Numbered from the stretch's first letter, positions 1-7,662 are shown. The stretch is DNA of 15,403 nucleotides from Candidatus Poribacteria bacterium (GCA_028818995.1 JAPPMR010000780.1:1-15403); one strand, 5' to 3'. Notes: generated by a model from the letters alone, not told the origin. A program made the numbers and translations.

Positions 1-1
1 T

Positions 2-1888
2 TGGATACCTGAATTGAGATCGCTCGGCGAAACCATTGAGTCACCAAATGTTGAAACGGAAACAATAATACCAGAGACTAAAGAGATATCAGAGACTGAA
101 GAGATATCAGAGACTGAAGAGATATTACTGGATAAAAGACCGGTAACAATGTTTCGCATTCCAGAAGATTCACCAAATCCGTTTATCCAGTTTTCAGGGT
201 CAATGCAAGAGACGCATTTTGCAGATTGGACTTATCGTGGACAACCAATTCAAGAGATTCAGATACAATCACGGACGAAAACTGAGGGCATCAACCATAA
301 AGAGAGAGTGAATGCGGTAAAAGACGTTTTTTTCGGAAATATCACACCTAAAGAAGGTTCAGAAGACCTGACGGTATTGTTAAAAAAATTATCGAATTCA
401 GATGTGGCGAAGTTTGTGCAAAAAGTTACCGTGAATACGGGTGAAAAGTGGGTAAAAATACATCTGGATGATATACCAAATGAAGACGGTCTAATACCGC
501 TTTCAAAGAGGTATCTAACACACGACGGAAACGTTATTGACGAGATTCAGGTTGAGGGGAATCGGTCCACTGAAACAGATCAGATTATAATGGCACTTGA
601 AACTGGACCTATAGAAATTGAAGAGACTACACAGAAACTATCTAAGTCTATCCCGGAATTTGAAGACGCTCACGTTGAAATTAAAGAATCTGGTCAACAA
701 CGGATTGCAGTAATTTCTGTTGATGAGAAACCGCTATCTTTTAGGGGGTATACATCTGCGTTTCCACGAATAGGATTTAATCGTGTCACTGGCTGGGAAC
801 TTGGTGCTCGTGTTGAAACCGGATCGAGCATACAAATTAGAAGAGATATAAACCCATTTGAATTCGACTGGTATTCTAACATTCCGATTGAAAAAGATAA
901 CTCAAAATTCTTTGCCCAGTTTGGCTACGGATTCGGGAATAAACAGCTCTATTACCGTGTTGGTGGTAACCGAATTTGGGGTAGACACAACAACTGGAAC
1001 TTAGGATTAACCGCGCAGTTCCAGCGTGCAACAACTACAATTGCACCGGATCTTTACGCTGGCTATAATGAGACAGGGGCATTGTTTCTACGCCTATTTG
1101 GCGTGCCAGATCATCAAGACTACTATTTGAGAAAGGGCGCAGAGATAGCGTTGCATGGGCAACTGAATAGATCAATTTATTCAGCTGTCTCACTGGTTTG
1201 GGAAACACACGACAGCCTCCAAAAAACGACTGATTGGCATCTTTTAAACTGGCGGTCATCATCAAAAACACGGGAAAACCTTGTGATAACACCTTGTAAC
1301 ATACGGAGCATCAATTTTAGGGTTGATGCCAACAACCGAAACAATTACCTCGGTTGGCACAATACTTTCCTCGTTGAACATAGCAGCCGCAACTTCGGTT
1401 CTGATTTTGACTGGACTCGTTTTCAAACACACCTGCGAAATGCTTATCCCTTCGGCAATAACCAGCTCCGCACCCGATTAGTACTGAGCTCAGTTGCTGG
1501 CAAACCTTCTGAAGATCATATCGGTACAGCACTCCTACCGATCCAACGCCAGTTAATTATTGGTGGAATTGGCACACTGAACGGATATCCGTTATATACC
1601 TTCGCTGGAGATGAGGGGTATTTATTTAATATCGAATTACTTTTAGGTTTACCCAGTATTGATATTAACAACATTAATATTCTGAAAAACTGGCATTTGG
1701 TATTACTATATGATCAGGCACAGGTATGGAATGAATTGGACAGTGGCTGGAAGTTTAAACCGAAAGCAAGTGCTGGTATCGGTCTACAGATTGCATCAGA
1801 GGTTGATATTTTAAGATTCAATGTTGCAAAAGCATTTGAATCTGAGCAAGGTATTCAATTCAATTTTATGTTTTTCTACAGTTTTTAG
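2..1888 (+). CDS. Omp85/BamA-like outer-membrane barrel protein 1, 5'-truncated by window edge
   Basis: The reading frame is open from the first complete codon, so the true start and signal peptide lie upstream. The TTG at 14 is only the first possible internal start (residues below count from it). Visible parts: an acidic, repetitive stretch (about 20-40), a POTRA-like unit (about 77-152), a second and clearer POTRA (about 173-239, with IDEIQVEGNRST), then a beta-barrel (about 242-624) ending in Phe as outer-membrane barrels do. The segment GGIGTLNGY (517-525) followed by GDEGYLFNIE matches the Omp85 loop-6 region, but the usual Arg of RGY/RGF is Asn here. Omp85 proteins insert or translocate proteins at the outer membrane. 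The substrate is unknown here. The barrel is a paralogue of the one at 4504-6924, sharing for example GFNRVT and YLGWHNT/FLGWHNT. It is followed after 53 nt by a PA14 gene on the same strand. Confidence 0.85.
   Translation, partial: WIPELRSLGETIESPNVETETIIPETKEISETEEISETEEILLDKRPVTMFRIPEDSPNPFIQFSGSMQETHFADWTYRGQPIQEIQIQSRTKTEGINHKERVNAVKDVFFGNITPKEGSEDLTVLLKKLSNSDVAKFVQKVTVNTGEKWVKIHLDDIPNEDGLIPLSKRYLTHDGNVIDEIQVEGNRSTETDQIIMALETGPIEIEETTQKLSKSIPEFEDAHVEIKESGQQRIAVISVDEKPLSFRGYTSAFPRIGFNRVTGWELGARVETGSSIQIRRDINPFEFDWYSNIPIEKDNSKFFAQFGYGFGNKQLYYRVGGNRIWGRHNNWNLGLTAQFQRATTTIAPDLYAGYNETGALFLRLFGVPDHQDYYLRKGAEIALHGQLNRSIYSAVSLVWETHDSLQKTTDWHLLNWRSSSKTRENLVITPCNIRSINFRVDANNRNNYLGWHNTFLVEHSSRNFGSDFDWTRFQTHLRNAYPFGNNQLRTRLVLSSVAGKPSEDHIGTALLPIQRQLIIGGIGTLNGYPLYTFAGDEGYLFNIELLLGLPSIDINNINILKNWHLVLLYDQAQVWNELDSGWKFKPKASAGIGLQIASEVDILRFNVAKAFESEQGIQFNFMFFYSF
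83..126 (+). repeat. In-frame 18-nt tandem repeat encoding EISETE
   Basis: Two perfect copies of the 18-nt unit gagatatcagagactgaa lie at 83-100 and 101-118. They are followed by a partial copy (119-126) and preceded by a degenerate half copy (72-82). They encode a repeated acidic EISETE in the N-terminal region of the first barrel protein, before the POTRA units. The perfect DNA identity suggests recent slippage. Confidence 0.8.
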
Positions 1889-1941
1889 GATTTGTTCTAA
1901 ATTCAGTTGTTTCTGTAACACAATAATGGGTAGATTGATCT

Positions 1942-3048
1942 ATGAAAAAAGAGAAAAACAAAATTTCTCTTCTAATTTCTTTAGGGATACATTTCGTTTT
2001 GCTGTTAACTATATCACCGTTTTTGGTAACACATTTCAATGAAACAGATGATAAGATAACACTTACGTTTTTTAAGGCGAATACTCCGGAGCAGGTGGAA
2101 CGGCGTGTCATGCGTCAACACAAAGCAGTGCAGCCGAAACGGAGTATTGATAGTGGTTCTCCAGCCCTTTCGCGCGAAGCACCAAAGTATGATCCAGAGA
2201 TGAACCCTCCCAAAGCACCGGTTTTTGATGATGTTGCACCTGAAATTGTCACTTTCGCTGATATACCACAGACAGATGCTTCTCCACTACCCAACGCGAG
2301 TTTCGGCAAAGATGCTGAAGCAGCAGGACCAATTGTCATTCCTGAATACCGCGGAGCAGGTGGGAACGTCCGCGGACCTGGACGTGGCGTCTCAGGCACT
2401 GGACGTGGCAGCGGTATGGGTAAAGGACTGTCAGGTGTAACAGGTTTAGACGGCCTTGGTTCAATAGTTCCGGATGAAGTGGATGAAGATATTATGGGAC
2501 TTGGTATCTTTGACTCTGACGTAAAACCTGGACACGGATTAATTGGTCAAGTCTATATTCCCGGTGGTCCAATTCATAAAATGCCTGATTTTACACGAAT
2601 GACTCCCCTTTATACTTTTGCAGCAGCTAATTTAGATGTGCCTGAAAGAAGTTATACAGAAGGATTCCCTACACCGCAGAAACAGACTGTGGTTGAGGAT
2701 TTTGCAGTACGCTTTCGTGGTAAATTAGCGATTGATACACCTGGAACATATATGTTTGAACTGCTCTCAGATGATGGGTCGAAATTATATATCAACGGAA
2801 AATTGGTTGTTGATAATGATGGGCTTCACGCCCCCGAAAGCAAGCAATCATACGTAGCACTTACAGATGGTTTTCACCTTGTTGAGATACACTATTTCCA
2901 AGGACCTCGCGTTCTGATTGCTCTGCAATGGTTTTACAAACCGCCGAACCGTCCGAGACAGATTATTCCGCCTGAGGTGATTTTCCATCCTGGCAAACCG
3001 GACGATCCAGATGCGTTGAAAAACTTAAAACAACAATTAAAAAAATAG
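1942..3048 (+). CDS. Membrane-anchored PA14-domain protein A
   Basis: The 368-residue protein starts with a short basic segment and one hydrophobic helix (about 8-30, including ISLGIHFVLLL), like the N-terminal anchor of TonB-type proteins. A Pro-rich segment (about 58-115) and a Gly/Arg-rich segment (about 136-172) follow. The C-terminal 150-170 residues form a PA14 domain: a conserved strand around FRGKLAIDTPGTYMFELL, then SDDGSKLYINGKLVVDNDG, a conserved G-H-x-V-E-I-H-Y-F segment and LQWFYKPP. PA14 domains usually bind carbohydrate or act as adhesion modules. I infer an inner-membrane protein with a periplasmic lectin-like head. It is about 84% identical (hand alignment) to the copy at 3401-4507. 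Its 3' end has lost one base in an A-run relative to that copy, so it stops three codons earlier and no longer overlaps the following barrel remnant. ATG is chosen from alignment with the second copy; the ribosome site is weak (gggtag). Confidence 0.85.
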   Translation: MKKEKNKISLLISLGIHFVLLLTISPFLVTHFNETDDKITLTFFKANTPEQVERRVMRQHKAVQPKRSIDSGSPALSREAPKYDPEMNPPKAPVFDDVAPEIVTFADIPQTDASPLPNASFGKDAEAAGPIVIPEYRGAGGNVRGPGRGVSGTGRGSGMGKGLSGVTGLDGLGSIVPDEVDEDIMGLGIFDSDVKPGHGLIGQVYIPGGPIHKMPDFTRMTPLYTFAAANLDVPERSYTEGFPTPQKQTVVEDFAVRFRGKLAIDTPGTYMFELLSDDGSKLYINGKLVVDNDGLHAPESKQSYVALTDGFHLVEIHYFQGPRVLIALQWFYKPPNRPRQIIPPEVIFHPGKPDDPDALKNLKQQLKK

Positions 3049-3052
3049 AAAA

Positions 3053-3202
3053 GTGAAAGTCGTAAGGAACTCTCATGAAAAACGTTGTCTTTGTAATGTG
3101 TTTTCTGCTTCTCTGCGAGGACAGTGAGTGCACAAGAAGGTAAAAGCATTTGAATCTGAGCAATGTGTTCAATTCAATTTTATGTTTTTCTACAGTTTTT
3201 AG
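3053..3202 (+). pseudogene. Remnant of a deleted Omp85-like barrel gene (5' and 3' ends fused)
   Basis: The first half (3053-3141) aligns with the start of the barrel gene at 4504: the conserved NV..VMCFL.LC signal-peptide core and a CGTxxAQ cleavage region. The second half (3142-3202) aligns without gaps with 1828-1888, the last codons of barrel 1 (AFESEQ...QFNFMFFYSF then TAG). Nearly the whole mature protein is missing. An extra A after position 3117 shifts the signal-peptide frame. Without it the sequence reads CGTVSAQEG, a good cleavage site. A 2-nt shortage nearer the start is a second frame disruption. The only leftover ORF from ATG 3075 is 22 codons. This is best read as an internal deletion within a tandem barrel/PA14 array. 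Confidence 0.85.
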
Positions 3203-3218
3203 GATTTGTTTTAAATTA

Positions 3219-3354
3219 ATAGCGGACTATAGAAATAATTCTACATTTCCTCTGTAGGAGCGATCTCCGAATCGCGACAAAAACTTAGGAGCAGTCGGGA
3301 ATCGGAGTTCCCTCCTACAGTTCAAGAATGTAGCGTTAATTCTAATCTCTACCA
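3219..3354. mobile_element. MITE-like palindromic insertion flanked by TA
   Basis: Compared with the paralogous gap after barrel 1 (about 1889-1941), the gap after the barrel remnant holds about 136 extra bases. Left of it, aaatt matches 1899-1903. Right of it, agttgt resumes the match at 1905. The insert is a long imperfect palindrome with no coding capacity and has TA on both sides (3217-3218 and 3355-3356), consistent with a TA target duplication as in IS630/Tc1-mariner-type elements and their MITEs. Outer ends (about 3225-3247 against the complement of 3327-3349) match at 17 of 23 positions. No transposase is encoded, so it would need one in trans. The exact ends rest on one paralogous comparison. 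Confidence 0.65.
3241..3333. repeat. Nested inverted repeat (hairpin core of the insertion)
   Basis: The 27-nt arms at 3252-3278 and 3294-3320 are reverse complements with 4 mismatches around a 15-nt loop. Both outer ends read ctgtaggag/ctcctacag. A further perfect 7-nt pair (ctacatt 3241-3247, aatgtag 3327-3333) brackets them. The core is much richer in G+C than its AT-rich flanks. It could fold as a strong hairpin in DNA or RNA between the barrel remnant and the second PA14 gene and might attenuate read-through. It lacks a trailing U-run, so a classical terminator is not supported. Confidence 0.85.
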
Positions 3355-3385
3355 TAAGTTGTATCTGCAACACTACACAAATAAT

Positions 3386-3392
3386 GAGGTGG
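3386..3392 (+). promoter_or_regulatory. Shine-Dalgarno for PA14 protein B
   Basis: The sequence gaggtgg lies 8 nt before ATG 3401. This supports ATG 3401 over the in-frame upstream TTG at 3359. It is stronger than the corresponding gggtag before the first PA14 copy. Confidence 0.7.
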
Positions 3393-3400
3393 ATTGTGTT

Positions 3401-4507
3401 ATGAAAAAACAGAGAAGCAAAATCTCTTTTCTAATTTCATTAGGGATACATTTCGTTTTACTGTTAATTATATCACCATTTTTAGTAAAACATTTCAATG
3501 AAGCAGATAATAAGATCTCGCTTACGTTTTTTAAGGCGAATACTCCAGAGCGGGTGGAACGGCGTGTCATGCGTCAACACAAAGCAGTGCAGCCGAAACG
3601 GAGTAACGACAGCGGGTCTCCTGCCCTTTCGCGCGCAGCACCAAAGTATGACCCAGAGATGAATCCTCCCAAAGCACCGATTTTTGATGATGTCGCACCC
3701 GAAATAGTTACTTTCGCTGATATACCACAGACAGATACTTCTTCACTACCAAACGCGAGTTTCGGAAAAGACGCTGAAGCAGCGGGACCTGTTGTCGTGC
3801 CAGAATATCGCGGGGCAGGTGGGAACGCCCGTGGTCCTGGACGGGGTGGTTCAGGCACCGGGCTTGGCGGCGGCATGGGAAAAGGCTTGTCGCGTGTAAC
3901 AGGTGTGGGTGACCTCGCTTCAATAGATTTGGATGAGGGCATTATGGGACTCGGTATCTTTGACTCTAATGTAAAACCTGGACACGGATTAATTGGTCAA
4001 GTCTATATTCCCGGTGGTCCAATTCATAAAATGCCTGATTTTAAACGGATAACTCCCCTTTATACTTTTGCAGCAGCTAATTTGGATGTGCCTCCCAGAC
4101 ATTATACAGAGGGATTTCCTACACCGCAGCAACAGACTGTAGTTGAGAATTTCGCAATACATTTCCGTGGAAAATTAGCAATTGATACACCTGGAACTTA
4201 TATGTTTGAACTGCTTTCTGATGATGGGTCAAAATTATTTATAAATGGAAAATTGGTTGTAGATAACGACGGTGTTCACGGTACTCAAAGTAGAAACTCT
4301 CACATCACACTTACCACAGGATTTCATCCTGTTGAGATACACTATTTCCAAGGACCCCGATTTCAGATTGCTCTGCAATGGTTTTACAAACCACCAAACC
4401 GTTCGAAACGGATTGTCCCACCCGAAGTCATCTTCCATCCCGGCAAACCGGACGTACCAGATGCGCTGAAAAAATTAAAACAACAGTTGAAGAAAATAGA
4501 AAAATGA
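3401..4507 (+). CDS. Membrane-anchored PA14-domain protein B
   Basis: This is the second copy of the PA14 protein, also 368 residues: N-terminal hydrophobic anchor (about 8-30), Pro-rich then Gly-rich periplasmic segment, and C-terminal PA14 domain with SDDGSKLFINGKLVVDNDG. Against copy A it has about 58 substitutions, a 3-residue deletion near residue 176 in the Gly-rich to acidic transition, and three extra C-terminal residues (IEK). Substitutions cluster in PA14 loops after the DDGS strand, where copies read HAPESKQSY and HGTQSRNSH, which may change ligand preference. The anchor and the Pro-rich region are nearly unchanged. Its stop TGA overlaps the ATG of the next barrel gene (ATGA at 4504-4507), indicating translational coupling. 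The family is known for glycan binding; the function here is inferred. Confidence 0.87.
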   Translation: MKKQRSKISFLISLGIHFVLLLIISPFLVKHFNEADNKISLTFFKANTPERVERRVMRQHKAVQPKRSNDSGSPALSRAAPKYDPEMNPPKAPIFDDVAPEIVTFADIPQTDTSSLPNASFGKDAEAAGPVVVPEYRGAGGNARGPGRGGSGTGLGGGMGKGLSRVTGVGDLASIDLDEGIMGLGIFDSNVKPGHGLIGQVYIPGGPIHKMPDFKRITPLYTFAAANLDVPPRHYTEGFPTPQQQTVVENFAIHFRGKLAIDTPGTYMFELLSDDGSKLFINGKLVVDNDGVHGTQSRNSHITLTTGFHPVEIHYFQGPRFQIALQWFYKPPNRSKRIVPPEVIFHPGKPDVPDALKKLKQQLKKIEK

Positions 4508-6924
4508 AAAAAAATATAAGGAACCTGTTAAAAAACGTTATAATTGTAATGTGTTTTCTGTTTCTCTGCGGGACGGCAATTGCACAAAAAGGTAGAGGTA
4601 AAGTATCCTTCAATTGGCCTAATGCGCCATCTGCTCAATTTAAATTTGATTTGGATCGCCGCATCATCACGCAGATAATGGAAAATCCGAATGCTGAAAT
4701 CGCTTCATTGTATAAGACGGTGGACAACCTATATCTTCGCAATTACCATAGAAAAGGTTTAAATTATCAGCAGATGCTGCAGTATTATACGGAAAGACTA
4801 TCAGCACGCGGATGGAGCGCATATCAGAAGAGTGAGAAATTTTACCTTTACACGTTTAGGCATGAGGAATTTGTTGTTGGAATCTTTGTTATCGTCCACA
4901 GCGGAGAGAGCGTATATCTTATAAATATAACAGGTGAGATTCCACCGCAACGGGTTGAAGATTTGTTACGACATCTAAATCAACTCGGTATTGATATACC
5001 GGAATTGAAAAAACTTGGTAGGTTGCCGGACTCAATTGTCGCACCTCCAAAGTCATCTGAAACTGCGGTGCCTGTACCTAAACCTTCAACTACAGAAACG
5101 AAAACCCCTCAAAGACCTGTCCAAGGAAAGAAAAGTCTTAATATTTTGGATGTAGATTCACAAACACCCTTAGTTCCATCATCTTGGAAATTTGAAGGGA
5201 TTCAGATTCATGATTTCGTAATTCAGAACACGAAAAGTCCAGAAAGAGCCAATATCTTTAAGTTTTTGGAAAGCGGATCAGGTGACTTGGAAAATGTGCT
5301 GCCAATGATTATTAAATCGCTTGGTAATCGTCGAAAAATATCTGTTCGCATCACAGAGGAAAAAGGAAAAAGCATTGCTATCCTTACCGTTGAGAACCGT
5401 CGGAGGTCATCAAAATCACTCTCAATTCTTAAGTCTCTAACAATAACAGAATCCGGCGCGAATAGAAATATAAAAAAGACTATTTCTCGCCTTGAGACCG
5501 ATGAGTTATTTACCCACGCAGCGACACGATTCAGAGCAGGAGACGCACCTATTCATGAAATACGTATTCAAGGAAATCAGCAAATTTCGGAAGAACGTAT
5601 CCACCAAACACTTAATAACGGTTCTGAAAATATTGAACAGGCACTGAAAACGCTGTTTAAAGTGATGCCCTACTTTAAAAAGATTAACCTAAAAGTCACC
5701 GAAGAGAACTTTACTCGTGTTGCGACGATTACCGTTGATGAAAAACGTCTTTCCTCAAATGCCTATCTTGGACTCCGTCCGCCGCTGTTTTTGGGGTTTA
5801 ACCGTGTGACCAATTGGGAAATTGGCACTGGCTTTCAGATAGGAAAACCAACCGATGTCGGTCCTTTGTGGATGTGGAACGTGCAGGATTCGTTGAACAC
5901 GCAAACCTATAACCTATTTGGGAAGATTAGTTACACCTTTGGTAATCCGCATTTTCATTATCGTTTTGGGGCAAGAGCGAACTGGGGTAAACCTTATATC
6001 TGGGATTTAGGCTTGACTGCGCAACTCCACAGACAAACGAGTGCGATGGCACCTGAACTTTTTCCTAACTATAACCATGGTCTATCTGTCTTTCAACGTA
6101 TTTTAGGATATCCCGACCTTCAAAATTATTATTTAAGACAAGGTGGAGAGGTTGCATTACGGTGGAGTCCTGCAATGCCGGTCCATTCCTTCAAATTGGG
6201 AATGCTTGTAGAATCACATACAAGCCTGGATAAAAGCACAGACTGGAACACATTAAAATGGTTAATAAAAGAATTAGAAGCCAGAGAGAATCCTTCAATT
6301 AACTCTGGTCAGATGCGAAGCCTAACTATTCAATACGATTTTGATACACGTGTAGATTTCCTCGGATGGCATAATACACTTCTCGTTGAGCATAGCAACT
6401 CAGTTGCCGGTTCTGATTTTGATTTTACACGGGTTCAATTGCACTTTCGCTACGCCTTTCCATTAGACGACAACCGTATCCGCACGCGGTTGTTTTTCGG
6501 TTTTGCTGATACATCCTTACCGATTCAAAGAAAGTTTGTTATAAGCGGTCTTGGCGGGTTGAGAGGTTATCCATTATATGTTCCCACCAACAATAATGAG
6601 AAAAGAGCGTCTAAGCAGTCATGGTACGGTTACTCACAATATGCGTTTATGGGGGATCGTGGATTCTTGCTGAACGTTGAATATCATTACCGTTTAGCAA
6701 ACCTGTCAAAATGGAGGATTTTCAGAAACGCTTTTCTTGTCTTTTTCCTTGACGAAGGACAAGTTTGGAATATATCAGATGCCAAGTTCACATTTAATCC
6801 GAAAGCAGATGTAGGTATCGGTTTACAGTTTCAAGAGGCAGGTTCATTCAGAATTAATATAGCGAAAACATTAGATTCATGGGAAGATTTCCAAACTTCT
6901 TTTGCATGGTATCACGGTTTCTAA
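4504..6924 (+). CDS. Omp85/BamA-like outer-membrane barrel protein 2 with extra N-terminal domain
   Basis: The protein has 806 residues. ATG 4504 is chosen over the longer in-frame ORF because it starts a good signal peptide (about 1-27, hydrophobic NVIIVMCFLFLC, cleavage near AIA-Q) and overlaps the previous stop. Domain order: a DUF4252-like region (about 40-165, ending VYLINITGEIPPQ), a Pro/Thr-rich linker (about 175-228), a POTRA-like unit (about 233-300), a clear POTRA (about 349-415, IHEIRIQGNQQIS), then the barrel (about 420-806) ending HGF. The loop-6 motif GLGGLRGY (682-689) with following GDRGFLLNVEY is the Omp85 hallmark and, unlike barrel 1, keeps the Arg. It probably inserts or exports a partner across the outer membrane. 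Coupling to the PA14 gene points to that protein as the partner, which is inference. The DUF4252 assignment is from pattern only. Confidence 0.87.
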   Translation: MKKNIRNLLKNVIIVMCFLFLCGTAIAQKGRGKVSFNWPNAPSAQFKFDLDRRIITQIMENPNAEIASLYKTVDNLYLRNYHRKGLNYQQMLQYYTERLSARGWSAYQKSEKFYLYTFRHEEFVVGIFVIVHSGESVYLINITGEIPPQRVEDLLRHLNQLGIDIPELKKLGRLPDSIVAPPKSSETAVPVPKPSTTETKTPQRPVQGKKSLNILDVDSQTPLVPSSWKFEGIQIHDFVIQNTKSPERANIFKFLESGSGDLENVLPMIIKSLGNRRKISVRITEEKGKSIAILTVENRRRSSKSLSILKSLTITESGANRNIKKTISRLETDELFTHAATRFRAGDAPIHEIRIQGNQQISEERIHQTLNNGSENIEQALKTLFKVMPYFKKINLKVTEENFTRVATITVDEKRLSSNAYLGLRPPLFLGFNRVTNWEIGTGFQIGKPTDVGPLWMWNVQDSLNTQTYNLFGKISYTFGNPHFHYRFGARANWGKPYIWDLGLTAQLHRQTSAMAPELFPNYNHGLSVFQRILGYPDLQNYYLRQGGEVALRWSPAMPVHSFKLGMLVESHTSLDKSTDWNTLKWLIKELEARENPSINSGQMRSLTIQYDFDTRVDFLGWHNTLLVEHSNSVAGSDFDFTRVQLHFRYAFPLDDNRIRTRLFFGFADTSLPIQRKFVISGLGGLRGYPLYVPTNNNEKRASKQSWYGYSQYAFMGDRGFLLNVEYHYRLANLSKWRIFRNAFLVFFLDEGQVWNISDAKFTFNPKADVGIGLQFQEAGSFRINIAKTLDSWEDFQTSFAWYHGF

Positions 6925-6930
6925 AGAAAT

Positions 6931-7662
6931 ATGCGAATTATAATCTCATTAACTGTTCTCATTACGGCGTTCTTGCCTAACACACTTCGGGATTCGCAGG
7001 CAAACCGAGAGCCTGAATTTACCTTTGTTCGTCTGCAATATCGGGGTAAACTCACCCAGTTGAGTAATTGGGAGGTAGATTTCCCTGCTTCTGACCGAAA
7101 TTTTATCTACCAACTCCGAAAACAAACCAGCATTGATGCTGCACCTGATGGGAAAATTGTGCCAGTTTGGTCAGAGGAACTATTTGATTATCCTTTTGCC
7201 TATTTATTAGAAGTGGGGAGTATGAGGCTTAGCAAAACAGATGCTAAAAACTTGCGTGAATATCTCTTACGTGGTGGGTTCATCTTTGTTGATGACTTTC
7301 ACGGGGGATTGGAATGGAAGCGGTTTTATACCGAATTCAAAAAAATATTTCCGAACCGTGAGCCAGTGGAAATTCCCGTTTCACATTCGATTTTCCGATG
7401 TTTCTTTAAAATCGAAAAACTGATACAGATTCCTGGACTTCGTGCGCTTTTCAGTGGACAGACTTATGAACGCTATGATGGACATCCGGCAAAATATCTG
7501 GGCGTATTTGACGACAAAAGACGACTCATGATGTTGATATGTTTTAATTCAGACCTCGGTGATGCGTGGGAACACGCCGCAGAAGATTATTATCCGAAGG
7601 AGTACTCCAATATAGCATTGAAAATAGGTATCAATGCTGTCATCTATTCGCTTACGCATTAA
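6931..7662 (+). CDS. DUF4159 domain protein, exported
   Basis: The 243-residue protein has an N-terminal hydrophobic segment (about 1-20) suggesting export or anchoring. The remainder matches the DUF4159 pattern: FTFVRLQYRGK near the start, a NWEVDFPASDRNF segment, LFDYPFAYLLEVG, the glycine/aspartate block RGGFIFVDDFHGG, a P-x-x-H-x-I-F segment, then ICFNSDLGDAWEHA and a C-terminal GINAVIYSLTH. The fold resembles a class I glutamine amidotransferase-like or von Willebrand-associated domain whose biochemical role is not established. In other bacteria DUF4159 proteins occur with DUF58/MoxR or toroid proteins. Here the gene begins 6 nt after barrel 2, so it belongs to the same operon and may serve the same envelope process. 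Confidence 0.88.
   Translation: MRIIISLTVLITAFLPNTLRDSQANREPEFTFVRLQYRGKLTQLSNWEVDFPASDRNFIYQLRKQTSIDAAPDGKIVPVWSEELFDYPFAYLLEVGSMRLSKTDAKNLREYLLRGGFIFVDDFHGGLEWKRFYTEFKKIFPNREPVEIPVSHSIFRCFFKIEKLIQIPGLRALFSGQTYERYDGHPAKYLGVFDDKRRLMMLICFNSDLGDAWEHAAEDYYPKEYSNIALKIGINAVIYSLTH

Noticed and set aside
3241..3333. Intrinsic terminator after PA14-A
   Set aside because: The hairpin is not followed by a T-run and its structure fits a palindromic insertion better.
3359..3400. In-frame TTG start 42 nt before PA14-B
   Set aside because: Alignment with PA14-A and the gaggtgg ribosome site support ATG 3401.
4378..4503. Upstream in-frame extension of the barrel-2 ORF
   Set aside because: It lies inside the PA14-B gene in another frame; ATG 4504 begins a proper signal peptide and overlaps the PA14-B stop.
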